This document shows positions 27,063 through 37,431 of a DNA stretch of 64,000 bases, in pieces (positions within the stretch are counted from its first letter, which is position 1; each line of letters opens with the position of its first letter). The stretch spans positions 1-64,000 of the forward strand of contig JAWRKD010000167.1 in the NCBI GenBank assembly GCA_040307135.1, written 5' to 3'. The notes under the pieces are model-generated. The model searched no databases, had not been told where the DNA came from, and saw nothing but the letters and a program-made list of their open reading frames with translations. This stretch comes from Aminidesulfovibrio sp040307135 (GTDB lineage Bacteria; Desulfobacterota; Desulfovibrionia; Desulfovibrionales; Desulfovibrionaceae). A program made the translations under genes and the position numbers.

Positions 27063-27590
27063 ATGTCCCAGAAGAAAGAGGTCGATCTCTCCCGCCGCAA
27101 CCTGTTCCTCGGAGCCTTCCGCCGCCTGCGCGGCGAGGAGGAGGGCCGCCCCCAGGCCCGCACCTCCGAGACCCTGCCCATCCTGAACGCCGCCAACGCG
27201 GCTTTTGCCGCCGGGAATTTTTCCGAGGCCGAAGCCAAGTTCAAGGAACTGCTCCAGAAGGAGCCGAACAACAACGACGCCCGCCGTTGCCTGGGCTGCT
27301 GCCTGTATCGCCAGGCCAAGTTCGTGCAGGCCAAGGTGGAGTTCGAGCGCGTGCTCCGGACCAGCCGCGAGGATCACGAGGCCTGGCTCTACCTTGGGCT
27401 GACCCTGGCCCGCGGCGGCAGCCCGGCCAAGGCCGCCTCGGTCTGGAAGAACTTCAAGGACATGCGCAACGTGCCCCTGGTGCGCGAGATCAATCTCCAG
27501 TCCGCCCTGCTGGAGCAGCCCGAGCCCCCGGACGGGGCCAGGGTGGCGGACGCCGTGGAGTCGATGATCGGGGCTGCGCCCCAATCCTAG
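27063..27590 (+). CDS. TPR-repeat protein, 175 residues
   Basis: The N-terminus MSQKKEVDLSRRNLFLGAFRRL contains a twin arginine, but no hydrophobic core of useful length follows. Residues about 38-150 form three tetratricopeptide-like units (NAANAAFAAGNFSEAEAKFKELL, ARRCLGCCLYRQAKFVQAKVEF, AWLYLGLTLARGGSPAKAASVW). TPR proteins act as binding scaffolds; no partner is evident. It diverges from the AOR operon and overlaps the convergent transporter gene by 4 bases. Confidence 0.85.
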   Translation: MSQKKEVDLSRRNLFLGAFRRLRGEEEGRPQARTSETLPILNAANAAFAAGNFSEAEAKFKELLQKEPNNNDARRCLGCCLYRQAKFVQAKVEFERVLRTSREDHEAWLYLGLTLARGGSPAKAASVWKNFKDMRNVPLVREINLQSALLEQPEPPDGARVADAVESMIGAAPQS

Positions 27591-28531
27591 CGGCCGGAAG
27601 CCTGGCGGAGCACGTAGAGCGCCAGGCCCAGGGTCACCAGCCCCACCCCGGCCCAGCCCATGGGACCGGGAGCCGCTCCGCCCAGAACAACCATCTCGCC
27701 CAGGAGCGAAAACACCACCTCCATGGCCTGGGTGGCGTCCACCGCGGCCAGCTCGTAGGAGCCGCGCGCCCGGTTGCGGGCGTGCAGGAAGATTCCCGTG
27801 GCCACCACCCCGGCCAGCAGGGCCACCAGGGCGGTCTGGGCCACCTGCCCGGCCGGGGGCGGGGCAGGCCGCGTGACCAGGAGCAGCCCGGCCCAGAAGG
27901 GCAGGGAGCCCAGGGACAGGAGCAGCACCAGGCCCAGGCTGTTGCCCAGCACCGGATGGTCCACGCGCGGCGCGAAGCGGTGCCCGCCGCGCCGCGCCTC
28001 CCAGGCCAGCTGGTTGCCCAGGGGATAGGCCAGTGCGGCCAGGAACACGGGCAGCGCGCCGCGCAGGACCCCGGACAGGGTGGCGTCCGGCGGGGCCTGC
28101 TCCGCGTTCACCAGCACGATGCCCAGGAAGATGAGGCCGGTGAAGACCAGACCCCGCGTGGGCACCTGGCGGCCGAAGAACAGGAGCACCAGAGGCGTGG
28201 CCAGGATGGTGGACTGCCAGGTGGCGGCCGCCACCCAGCCCGGCACCTGCCCGGCGCTGTAGCAGAGCGGCGCGTAGAACACGCCGAAGCCCACGCTGCC
28301 GGTGACGGTCCAGAACAGGGGATTGGCCCGGAACACCTGCCAGACCCCGCGCAGCACGGCGCCCTGCCGGGTGGCCGCCAGCCAGAGCGCCAGGAGCGCG
28401 AGCATGTGGCCGTAGCGCAGGGCCGCGGTCCAGGCCCAGTGCCCGCCTTCCAGGCTCATGGCCCGGTTGAGCACGAAGGTACTGCTGAAGAACAGGGCGG
28501 CCAGCACGCCCAGGAGCAGGGTGCGGGCCAT
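27587..28531 (-). CDS. DMT-superfamily (EmrE-like) membrane transporter
   Basis: A 314-residue protein with about ten helices in two related halves, as in drug/metabolite transporters. Segments such as FFSSTFVLNRAMSLEGGHWAWTAALRYG and LAGVVATGIFLHARNRARGSYELAAVDATQAMEVVFSLLGE fit the multidrug-efflux-like subgroup. Substrate and direction are unknown. It lies 4 bases downstream of the next minus-strand gene, so the two are probably co-transcribed. Confidence 0.85.
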   Translation of the reverse strand: MARTLLLGVLAALFFSSTFVLNRAMSLEGGHWAWTAALRYGHMLALLALWLAATRQGAVLRGVWQVFRANPLFWTVTGSVGFGVFYAPLCYSAGQVPGWVAAATWQSTILATPLVLLFFGRQVPTRGLVFTGLIFLGIVLVNAEQAPPDATLSGVLRGALPVFLAALAYPLGNQLAWEARRGGHRFAPRVDHPVLGNSLGLVLLLSLGSLPFWAGLLLVTRPAPPPAGQVAQTALVALLAGVVATGIFLHARNRARGSYELAAVDATQAMEVVFSLLGEMVVLGGAAPGPMGWAGVGLVTLGLALYVLRQASGR

Positions 28532-28535
28532 GGGC

Positions 28536-29018
28536 TCAGTGGGTGCTCTGGCTCTTGTCCCGGTCGTTCATCTCGCGGGCCAGCTCCAGGATGCGCGAAC
28601 GCAGGAACCCGGCCACCAGGCCGCCCTGGTCCGTGTCGCCGGAATGCGCCAGGCCGTAAGCCTCCAGGTCTTCCTGCACCTGCTTCTCCATGCGCGCGGA
28701 CTCCAGGAACATGAGATAGGCCAAGACCACGGCGGCCTCGTTGTCCGGGGTGTCCTCGGCCAGCACCGCGACCTGTTCCAGGGGCACGGTCTCGAAGAGC
28801 CGGTCCAGGAACATGGCGATCCACTTCTCGTAGAGCCCGGGCAGCACCGGCGGCACCATGCCGGCCAGGGCCGCGGCCTGGTCCTTGTCCGGGGCCGTGC
28901 CCGTGACGGCCAGGTATTCGGTCAGGGCCTCGCGGCGGCGGTCCTCGTCCTGGGCCTGGACCCGGCGGCGGAGCATGGTCAGGAGGCTCGAACGCAGGAC
29001 GGCGGGATCAATGCTCAT
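28536..29018 (-). CDS. Hypothetical helical protein, 160 residues
   Basis: A soluble, mostly helical protein, rich in Leu, Ala and acidic residues, with no signal peptide, Cys motif or known domain that I recognise. Segments such as GLYEKWIAMFLDRLFETVP and DNEAAVVLAYLMFLESARMEKQ give clear amphipathic helices. The ATG at 29018 follows a GAAGGTCC stretch; the frame ends 4 bases before the transporter start, suggesting an operon. Confidence 0.75.
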   Translation of the reverse strand: MSIDPAVLRSSLLTMLRRRVQAQDEDRRREALTEYLAVTGTAPDKDQAAALAGMVPPVLPGLYEKWIAMFLDRLFETVPLEQVAVLAEDTPDNEAAVVLAYLMFLESARMEKQVQEDLEAYGLAHSGDTDQGGLVAGFLRSRILELAREMNDRDKSQSTH

Positions 29019-29080
29019 GGAAGGTCCTCGGTTGGGGTTGTGCGCCGGACCCTAGCCCAAGGAATCCGGCCGGGCAAGGG

Positions 29081-29158
29081 CTAGCCCATGATCCGGGTCA
29101 GCAGCCAGAAATAGGCGCTGCCGAAGGAGAGCAGCAGGGCGTCCGGAGCGAAGTCCAC
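29081..29158 (-). CDS. Possible 25-codon hydrophobic mini-ORF after the ferredoxin gene
   Basis: A GTG follows the TAG of the upstream ferredoxin gene directly and in the same frame. The peptide is VDFAPDALLLSFGSAYFW followed by LLTRIMG, a single potential membrane helix. It could be a real micropeptide, a readthrough tail, or chance. There is no ribosome site of its own. Confidence 0.25.
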   Translation of the reverse strand: MDFAPDALLLSFGSAYFWLLTRIMG

Positions 29159-30094
29159 CTAGGCCGCCCCCAGGAGCTTGCGGATTTCCAGGGGTTCGCC
29201 CTTTTCCGGGGCCCGGACCAGGGACAGGGCCGATTTGGCGCAGTGCGAGGCGCAGACCCCGCAGCCCATGCATTTGCTCACGTCCACGGTGCAGCGCTTG
29301 TCGCGCACGGACAGGGCCTGGAACTGGCAGGAGGAGAGGCACAGGCCGCAGCCCACGCAGGCCTCCGCGTCCACCCGGCAGAGGAAGCCCGAGGAGCAGA
29401 GCATGGGAATGCCGTGGCGCTGGGCCTGCATGGCCCCGCAGCAGCAGGAGCAGCAGTTGCAGATGGCGTAGAAGCGGCCGAGCATGGCCTCCTTGAAGAA
29501 GGCGTGGTGCACATGGCCGCGGGCGTCCTCCTCGCGGAGGATGCGCACGGCCTCCTCGGGCGTGATGGCCCGTGCGCGGCCGGGGTGGTGCTCCAGGATG
29601 AAGGAGGCGAAGGGCTCGCCCACGATGAGGCAGACGCTCACCGGCTCGCAGTGCTTCTCGCGCACCACGCGGCAGGGGCAGTCCAGGAGCGTGATGCGCT
29701 CGGGGTTTTTCAGCACGATGTCGCGGGCCAGGGCATAGGGCACCACCTGCTCCAGGTCGCGCAGCTCCACGGCCCGGTCCACGCGCACCAGGCGCGAGGC
29801 CTCCTCCAGGGGCACGGCCTTGCCGTGGTAGGAGTCGGCCCAGTCCGGGTGCGGCCGGTTTTTGGGCGGGAAGGGCGGCCGGTGGCGGGCCAGGAGCAGG
29901 ATCAGGGGCAGGAGCAGGATCCCGGCGGCCTTGCGCCGACCGGTGGCCACGCCGATGTAGAGATAGGGCCAGCGGGCGTAGGCGTAGCCGTGGATGAGCT
30001 CGGCCCAGGACATGCCCTCGGCGCGGCCTTCCTCGAAAAAGGCGCGGGCCGAGGGGCGCAGGGTCTTGAGCAGCAGGCGCGCGAGGAAATGCAC
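29159..30094 (-). CDS. Ferredoxin-domain protein with extra Cys-rich motifs
   Basis: A 311-residue protein. The N-terminus is hydrophobic in part (LYIGVATGRRKAAGILLLPLILLLA, about residues 42-66), suggesting membrane association. In the middle are Cys-rich motifs LDCPCRVVREKHC and ICNCCSCCCGAM. A C-terminal 2[4Fe-4S] ferredoxin domain follows: CVGCGLCLSSCQ and CMGCGVCASHCAKS. This combination is found in ferredoxin-like proteins of sulfate reducers whose role is unknown. The GTG at 30094 was chosen because GGGAG lies six bases upstream; no ATG gives a sensible N-terminus. Confidence 0.8.
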   Translation of the reverse strand: MHFLARLLLKTLRPSARAFFEEGRAEGMSWAELIHGYAYARWPYLYIGVATGRRKAAGILLLPLILLLARHRPPFPPKNRPHPDWADSYHGKAVPLEEASRLVRVDRAVELRDLEQVVPYALARDIVLKNPERITLLDCPCRVVREKHCEPVSVCLIVGEPFASFILEHHPGRARAITPEEAVRILREEDARGHVHHAFFKEAMLGRFYAICNCCSCCCGAMQAQRHGIPMLCSSGFLCRVDAEACVGCGLCLSSCQFQALSVRDKRCTVDVSKCMGCGVCASHCAKSALSLVRAPEKGEPLEIRKLLGAA

Positions 30095-30230
30095 GAGGGT
30101 CTCCCGGAGGTCGCGGACTGCTCCGGTTGTAGCACCGTGGCCCGGACTTGAAAACCCCGGCAGAGGGAAGTGTCCGGGCGGGGCTGGAATGCCGGGCCCA
30201 TTCGGGTATATGGGAGGGCGAGGAGGCGCC

Positions 30231-30641
30231 ATGAACCAGAAACCAGCGCACGCCACCGGCCAGGACTGTCAGGACGAACGCGACCGCCTGGCCCGCACCA
30301 CCACGCACCTGGCCAACACCCGCACCTTTCTCGCCTGGGTGCGCACGTCCGTGGCCCTGATGGCCTTCGGCTTCGTGCTGGAGCGGGTGGACCTGCTCCT
30401 TTTCCTGGCGCCGGCCGAGGGCAAGCACGAGGCCATCCGCCAACTCGGCATCGTGAGCCAGGTCTGCTTCGCGTCCGGGGCCGTGATCCTGCTCCTGGCC
30501 GCGGCCCGCACCCGGGCCATCGCCCTGCGCATCGGCCCCGACGGGACCCGGCTGCGCGGCCTGGCCGAAACCGCGATCCTGATCCTGGTCCTGAGCGTGG
30601 CCCTGTTCTTCTTCCTGAACGGGAAGATCCTGCTGATGTAG
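30231..30641 (+). CDS. DUF202 family inner-membrane protein
   Basis: A 136-residue protein with three membrane helices. The start region NERTFLAW-like signature appears as LANTRTFLAWVRTSVALMAFGFVLE, the hallmark of DUF202 (YidH-type) proteins. Function is unknown for the family. An AGGAGG precedes the ATG. It ends 2 bases before the stop of convergent typA, with no hairpin between them. Confidence 0.9.
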   Translation: MNQKPAHATGQDCQDERDRLARTTTHLANTRTFLAWVRTSVALMAFGFVLERVDLLLFLAPAEGKHEAIRQLGIVSQVCFASGAVILLLAAARTRAIALRIGPDGTRLRGLAETAILILVLSVALFFFLNGKILLM

Positions 30642-30643
30642 CC

Positions 30644-32485
<1,842 letters not shown>

Positions 32486-32649
32486 CGGAATCGTTTTGGG
32501 ATAAGGGTTGCGCGGGGATATTGACGCCGGGGTCCGTGCGGGGCGAGCCGCTTATATGCCAGCCCGGGACCGGATGCAAGGGGAAAAACCGCACGTTTCC
32601 CTGGCTCCCCGGGCGTTCCCGGGAAAACGGCCAGGGCCGCGGAAGATGT

Positions 32650-32665
32650 TGGCATGACTGCTGCA
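32650..32665 (+). promoter_or_regulatory. Candidate sigma-54 promoter of rlpA
   Basis: TGGCATG-N4-CTGCA fits the -24/-12 pattern with GG at 32651 and GC at 32663, 12 bases apart. Two positions differ from consensus. The start site would fall near 32676, 29 bases before the ATG. Confidence 0.65.
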
Positions 32666-32704
32666 AGGAAAGGAGCGAGACCGATCTCCAGGGAGGGAAC
32701 GATC

Positions 32705-33541
32705 ATGCGTCTCACCCGCATCATCCTCACGGCTGTTCTGCTCTTCGCCCTGGGCGGCTGCTCCCTCTTGTCCTCGTCGCTCACGCCCAGCCGCTCCTCC
32801 CGTCCTGTCCAGGCCCAGACCGACTCCCACAACGTCCAGCGCTGGCAGGACGTGTACGACCCCAAGACCGACCCTTACACCGTGCTGGGGCGCACCTACT
32901 ACCCCCTGCGCGACGCCCGCGGCTACAGCGAGGTGGGCGTCGCCTCCTGGTACGGCGACGACTTCCATGGCAAGAAGACCGCCAGCGGCGACGTCTATGA
33001 CATGTACGCCATTTCCGCGGCGCACAAGACCCTGCCCCTGGGCACCGTGGTCCGCGTGACCAACCTCCAGAACGGCCGCCAGGTGGACCTGCTCATCAAC
33101 GACCGCGGCCCCTTCGTGGACGGCCGCATCATCGACCTCTCCTACGGCGCGGCCCGCCAGCTGGGCTCGGCCCGGGCGGGCGTGGTCAAGGTGCGGGTGG
33201 CGGCCATCGGCAGCTACTCGGCCCCGTCCTCCTACCTGGCGGACAACCGCCAGTCCCGCTCCTCGCAGCAGGCCGCGTCCCGGCCCGCGCCCGCGCAGCA
33301 GCAGGCCGCCCAGAGCGGCTACTACATCCGGGTGGGCGCCTTCGCGGTGGAGGAGAACGCGCTGCGGCTGCGCGACCGGCTCGTGCAGTCCGGCTTCCCG
33401 GGCAGCCGCATCCGCACCATGATCCAGGGCGGCCGCGAGGTGCACGTGGTCCAGGCCGGGGTCTTCCGCGACATGGATCAGGCCCGCACGGCCCTGATCC
33501 AGCTGCGCACCGAGTTCCCGGGCAGCTTCATCGATTCCTAG
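32705..33541 (+). CDS. rlpA: RlpA-type septal lytic transglycosylase lipoprotein with SPOR domain
   Basis: A 278-residue lipoprotein (lipobox ALGGC, Cys19). The RlpA double-psi barrel lies at about 75-165 (VGVASWYGDDFHGKKTASGDVYDMYAISAAHKTLPLGT, VDLLINDRGPFVDGRIIDLSYGAA), with the usual catalytic Asp in NDRGPF. A Ser/Gln/Ala linker leads to a C-terminal SPOR domain (about 205-278) that binds denuded septal glycan. RlpA cleaves glycan strands lacking stem peptides during cell separation. A sigma-54-like promoter is unusual for this gene. Confidence 0.94.
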   Translation: MRLTRIILTAVLLFALGGCSLLSSSLTPSRSSRPVQAQTDSHNVQRWQDVYDPKTDPYTVLGRTYYPLRDARGYSEVGVASWYGDDFHGKKTASGDVYDMYAISAAHKTLPLGTVVRVTNLQNGRQVDLLINDRGPFVDGRIIDLSYGAARQLGSARAGVVKVRVAAIGSYSAPSSYLADNRQSRSSQQAASRPAPAQQQAAQSGYYIRVGAFAVEENALRLRDRLVQSGFPGSRIRTMIQGGREVHVVQAGVFRDMDQARTALIQLRTEFPGSFIDS

Positions 33542-33585
33542 CAGAGTGCGGAGACGTCCGCGACAGCCGCGGCGTGTCGTCTGTG

Positions 33586-33613
33586 CAAAACCGCGCGCAG
33601 GGGATGCGCGCGG
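33586..33613 (-). terminator. Terminator of the EAL/HDOD gene
   Basis: A perfect 9-bp stem (33591-33599 with 33605-33613) is followed on the minus strand by TTTTG, 14 bases after the stop at 33627. Confidence 0.7.
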
Positions 33614-33626
33614 CGTTGCGCCGAGG

Positions 33627-34892
33627 TTAGGCCGCCTCCAGGGCCTGGCGGGTCCAGGCCGCGGCGTCGGCCTGCTGCCGGGCCGCCTCCATGGGGTCCA
33701 GGCCCAGGCGTCCCAGCAGATCCTGGGCTCCGCCCCACTCCCCCACCTCCAGCTGCGCCACGAGATCGAGCCAGAGTCTGGCCCGGTTGGGCTCCCCGCG
33801 CAGGGCCCCGGCGATCTCCTCGTCCAGGGACATGCCCGAGAGGACCCGGTCCATGTTCGTGCCGAGCAGAAGGTCCAGGTGCGAGAGCAGGCCGAGCATG
33901 AACATGGAGTCCGGCGGCCGCGGGGCCGTGCGGACCTGGTTGGCCAGGTTCTCCAGGAACTTGGCCCGCTGTACCGAGTTCGTGCAGATCTCCTTGGCCT
34001 GGGGCGTGGGCGAGAGGTCCGAGAGGATCACGGCCATGAGCCAGTGGCGCAGGGGCCGTTGGCCCAGGGTGGACACGGCCTGGGGAATGGAGCCGATCTT
34101 GAAGGGCCGGGCGAAGAAGGCCGAGTTGATGAACTGGAGCAGGCGATAGCTCACGGCCGCGTCGCCGGAGATGATCCGGGCCAGTTTCATGAGGTCGAAG
34201 TCCTCGCTGGCCAGTTCGGAAAGGAGCTTGACCCGGGACGCGGCGGCCCCGGATATCTTGCGGCCGGACAGGGTTTCCGGGCGGCTGAAGTGGAAACCCT
34301 GGAACAGGGCGTAGCCCAGGCCTTTGACCAGGGCATGGGTGGCCGCGTCCTCCACCTTCTCGGCCAGGAGCTGCCGTGTGCCGTCCTGGAGCTTGCGGGT
34401 CAGGTCCTCGATTTCTTTGCGGCTGCGGCCTTGGAGGTCCACCTTGACGATGTCGGCCAGCGCCAGGAAGGGGTCCAGTGTGGCGTGACCGAAGTAGTCG
34501 TCCAGGGCCAGGACGTAGCCCGCGGCCTTGAGCTTGGCGCAGGCCGAAAGGATGGCCGGGCTGGGCGTCACGGTCTCCAGGATTTCCACCACGCACTGTT
34601 CCCGCGGCAGGGCGAAGGCCGTGCCGTCCAGGAGCAGCTCGTCCGGGAAGTTGATGAAGAGCTTGCAGCCGGGGGGCAGCCCGGCCTGGGCCAGGGTGAA
34701 GCCGTCGGCCACCATCTTGGAGGTGGCCACGCGGGATTCGGAGATGTTGGCCGTGCTGGCCTCGGCGCTGTGACGGAAGAGCAGCTCGTAGCCCCAGACC
34801 TTCTCCGAGCGGTCGAAGATGGGCTGCCGAGCCACGAACACCGGTTCGATGTGGGCGGGCGCGGCGGTGGTCTCCGGGGCGTTTCCGGTCAC
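33627..34892 (-). CDS. EAL-HDOD (YuxH-type) signalling protein
   Basis: A 421-residue protein of the YuxH-like architecture. The N-terminal EAL domain is degenerate at the first motif (YELLFR instead of EALLR). It keeps FINFPDELL, VVEILETV, LALDDYFGHATLDPFL and a Lys in VKVDLQG; activity against cyclic di-GMP is uncertain. The C-terminal HDOD domain runs from about 200 (SRVKLLSELASEDFDLMKLARIISGDAAVSYRLLQFINSAFF). The GTG at 34892 has AGGAG five bases upstream; an ATG at 34925 without a ribosome site would add 11 residues. Confidence 0.88.
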   Translation of the reverse strand: MTGNAPETTAAPAHIEPVFVARQPIFDRSEKVWGYELLFRHSAEASTANISESRVATSKMVADGFTLAQAGLPPGCKLFINFPDELLLDGTAFALPREQCVVEILETVTPSPAILSACAKLKAAGYVLALDDYFGHATLDPFLALADIVKVDLQGRSRKEIEDLTRKLQDGTRQLLAEKVEDAATHALVKGLGYALFQGFHFSRPETLSGRKISGAAASRVKLLSELASEDFDLMKLARIISGDAAVSYRLLQFINSAFFARPFKIGSIPQAVSTLGQRPLRHWLMAVILSDLSPTPQAKEICTNSVQRAKFLENLANQVRTAPRPPDSMFMLGLLSHLDLLLGTNMDRVLSGMSLDEEIAGALRGEPNRARLWLDLVAQLEVGEWGGAQDLLGRLGLDPMEAARQQADAAAWTRQALEAA

Positions 34893-35026
34893 AGGGGCTC
34901 CTGGGATTGATGCTCGTGGCCCCATCGTATCAAGAAATATCAAGAATTCAACGCTTAATCTGTGAAAGGCGGGAATCGCCGGACGCGCTGGTTTTGCGGG
35001 CGGATATCCTGCGGCGGCGGTAACGG

Positions 35027-35425
35027 CTACTGCTGCCCGAGCCAGTGGCCCAGGCGGGCATTGGGTTTCTCCACCAGGGTTTTGCAGACTTCCTTGTAGC
35101 GGTCCTTGAGCGGGGCCAGGGCATTGCAGTCCTGGCGGATTTCGCGGGCCATGCCGGCCAGGGCGTCGTCCACGGCCTGGGTCTCGGGCTTGCCGCTCCA
35201 GTCCTCGGCCTGCTGGGTGAGTTTCTGGCGCAGGGCCCGGTAGCGGCCGGCCAGGTCCTTGTCCAGGGGCCGGGTGGCCTCCAGGCAGTTGGCGATGATT
35301 TCGTAGTAGGCGGCGCAGGATACGGATTCCTCGGCCGCGCGGGCCTTGGCCGCGGTTTCGTCGAAGGCCTGGGCCGTGCCGGACAGACAGAGGGCCAGTG
35401 CAAGAATCAGGGTCAGGCGGACCAT
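35027..35425 (-). CDS. Hypothetical periplasmic protein with four cysteines, 132 residues
   Basis: It has a signal peptide (MVRLTLILALALCLSGTAQA, cleavage near residue 20) and a helical, charged mature part. Four Cys occur in it (SCAAYY, NCLEA, DCNAL, VCKTL), which could form two disulfides. No known domain is seen. It is transcribed divergently from the octaheme cytochrome, separated by 246 bases. An GGGGGAAG ribosome site precedes the ATG. Confidence 0.72.
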   Translation of the reverse strand: MVRLTLILALALCLSGTAQAFDETAAKARAAEESVSCAAYYEIIANCLEATRPLDKDLAGRYRALRQKLTQQAEDWSGKPETQAVDDALAGMAREIRQDCNALAPLKDRYKEVCKTLVEKPNARLGHWLGQQ

Positions 35426-35558
35426 GAACTTCCCCCGGAGTCGTGAGTAGGCGCCCGCCGCGGAGGCTGTCCACGCCGGGCGCACACGCTTGTAGCGCGC
35501 CTTGTGCCGGGTTGCAATCGGAAGCGCGTTGCGGCGGGGGCATCGGCCTGGAAATAAC

Positions 35559-35591
35559 AATCATTGCCCCAGGTATGCACCATGCTATGGA
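35559..35591 (+). promoter_or_regulatory. Candidate promoter of the octaheme cytochrome gene
   Basis: AATCATTGCCC contains a -35-like TTGCCC (35564-35569), followed after 16 bases by TATGGA (35586-35591). The same 11-mer forms the -35 region of the oxidase operon promoter at 7611-7621. Confidence 0.45.
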
Positions 35592-35671
35592 AAGTTGAGA
35601 ATCGGCTCCCCTCTGTGGCCGGGGCCGCGATCCATCCGACCCGACAGACGCAAGACAAAGGAGAGGAGTTC

Positions 35672-37369
35672 ATGGAGACGAGGAAGTTGCAAAAACTGGT
35701 GCAGGGCCTCGCCGCGCTTCTCCTGGCGCTGCTGCTTGCGCCGGCCGTCGGCCGGGCGGCCGCCCTTTCGGCCGAGGACGCCAAGCTGCTCAAGGCGGGC
35801 AAGAGGCTGTTCGACGACCACTGCGGCGTCTGCCACGAGACGGGCGGAGACAACGACATCCGCAAACGCACCGAGAAGGTCGCCACCGTGGGCCTGGAGG
35901 CCTACATCACGGGCCAGGGCCGGATCTTCGAGCACATGCCCCTGTTCGAGGGCTCGGCCAAGGACCGCCGGGCCATCGCCCTGTACGTGACCGTGGACCT
36001 GAACCACAAGGCCCCGGACGAACGCTGGGTGGTGGAGGTCAAGCCGCTGCCCATGGCCGTCCCGGCCTTCAACCCCAAGACCGACGCCTACGTGCTGCTT
36101 GCCTGGAACACGCTCGGCATGAAGTGCATCACGGACTGCGACGGCTCCTTCTCCTTTCTGCCCCCGGGCAACGCCATGGGCGCGGTGCTCATCAAGCGGG
36201 GGGCCAAGCCCCAGTTGGTGAGCGCGGGCGTGGAGATGGCCTACGCGGCCCCGGCCGACGCCCGCAATCCCTCGGCCCACGTGGAGTTCTGGAGGTACGC
36301 CCCGTCCATCCTGGGCAAGGAGCTGCCCCTGAACGTCACAGCCGCGGGCAAGGGGCCCGAGGGCGTCATGGCCTACAACGAAAAGAGCAAGACCTTCGAG
36401 GCGGCGGGCCTGCCCGTGACGCCCTACGTGGACGGCGGCGGGGTCAACCCCTATCCGCTCTTCACGGTCACGGCCAAGGACACGGCCACGGGCAAGGTCC
36501 TGGCCCAGACCCAGGCCGTGGCGCCGGTGGGCGCGGAGATGGGCTGCCGCAGCTGCCACGGCGGCCCCTGGCGCACGAACAACTCCTCGGGCATCTCCGA
36601 GGAGACGGCCCGCAACATCCTGGCCGTGCACGACAAGCGCAGCGGCACCACGCTGTTGGCCCAGGCCCAGGCGGGCAAGCCCATGCTCTGCCAGGGCTGC
36701 CATCCCGATCCCCTGCTCAACGCCAAGGGCGACCCGGCCCGGCTCAACCTGCCCGCGGCCATGCACGGCTTCCACGCCAACTACCTGAGCGGCCGTGGCG
36801 AGGAGACCTGCTCGCGCTGCCATCCGGACAGTCCCACGGGCGTTACCCGCTGTCTGCGCGACAACCACGCCTCCAAGGGCATCGGCTGCGGTAAGTGCCA
36901 CGGCCTGCTTGAGGATCACACCATCGGCCTGCTCAAGGGCGAGCTGGCCCAGGGCAAGCAGCGCGCCGGGCTCTTTCTGCGCCATCTCAAGGCCCGCAGC
37001 GTGGCCTCGGCCGAGGTCATCAAGGCCCGCACCCCCTGGCTGCAGGAGCCCGACTGCCTGACCTGCCACACCGGCAAGGGCAGGCCCAAGGCGGCCCAGG
37101 TCACGGCCTTCAACGCCTGGATGGAGGGCGGCTCCCAGCTCTACCGCAACCGCAAGGAGGACACGGGCAACGTGCCGTGCATCGCCTGCCACAGCAGCCC
37201 GCACGCCACCTACCCGGCCGCCAACGCCTACGGCAAGAATCGGGACAACGTGCAGCCGCTCCAGTACATGGGCTTCGCCGGCCCCATCGGGGCCAGGCAG
37301 CGCTGCGAGGTCTGCCACACGCAGGCCATGAAGAACGAGCCGCACCACAAGGCCATGTTCGGGCGCTGA
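35672..37369 (+). CDS. Octaheme periplasmic cytochrome c
   Basis: A 565-residue protein with a signal peptide (to about residue 30) and eight CXXCH heme sites. The first (CGVCH at 51-55) sits in an N-terminal class I cytochrome c domain of about 85 residues. A heme-free, beta-rich stretch covers about 110-285. Seven more sites follow in the C-terminal half: CRSCH, CQGCH, CSRCH, CGKCH, CLTCH, CIACH and CEVCH (about 292, 339, 380, 406, 462, 503, 545). A non-heme CITDC pair is near 152. It is not a tetraheme c3 or standard NrfA. It is a likely electron carrier or periplasmic oxidoreductase; the substrate is unknown. Confidence 0.9.
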   Translation: METRKLQKLVQGLAALLLALLLAPAVGRAAALSAEDAKLLKAGKRLFDDHCGVCHETGGDNDIRKRTEKVATVGLEAYITGQGRIFEHMPLFEGSAKDRRAIALYVTVDLNHKAPDERWVVEVKPLPMAVPAFNPKTDAYVLLAWNTLGMKCITDCDGSFSFLPPGNAMGAVLIKRGAKPQLVSAGVEMAYAAPADARNPSAHVEFWRYAPSILGKELPLNVTAAGKGPEGVMAYNEKSKTFEAAGLPVTPYVDGGGVNPYPLFTVTAKDTATGKVLAQTQAVAPVGAEMGCRSCHGGPWRTNNSSGISEETARNILAVHDKRSGTTLLAQAQAGKPMLCQGCHPDPLLNAKGDPARLNLPAAMHGFHANYLSGRGEETCSRCHPDSPTGVTRCLRDNHASKGIGCGKCHGLLEDHTIGLLKGELAQGKQRAGLFLRHLKARSVASAEVIKARTPWLQEPDCLTCHTGKGRPKAAQVTAFNAWMEGGSQLYRNRKEDTGNVPCIACHSSPHATYPAANAYGKNRDNVQPLQYMGFAGPIGARQRCEVCHTQAMKNEPHHKAMFGR

Positions 37370-37396
37370 TCCTCGCGAGGAAACGAAAAACGAGAA

Positions 37397-37428
37397 GGGC
37401 TCCAGCTTGCGCTGGAGCCCTTTTCTTT
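37397..37428 (+). terminator. Terminator of the octaheme cytochrome gene
   Basis: A perfect 10-bp stem (37397-37406 with 37411-37420), 4-base loop, followed by TTTTCTTT. Confidence 0.93.
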
Positions 37429-37431
37429 CGG

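Noticed and set aside
27063..27110. Twin-arginine signal on the TPR protein
   Set aside because: The pair in SRRNLFLGAF is followed by basic residues and no hydrophobic core, so export by Tat is unlikely.
35565..35590. Sigma-54 promoter for the octaheme cytochrome
   Set aside because: GG and GC are 12 bases apart at CAGGTATGCACCATGCT, but three conserved -24 bases differ; a sigma-70 reading fits at least as well.
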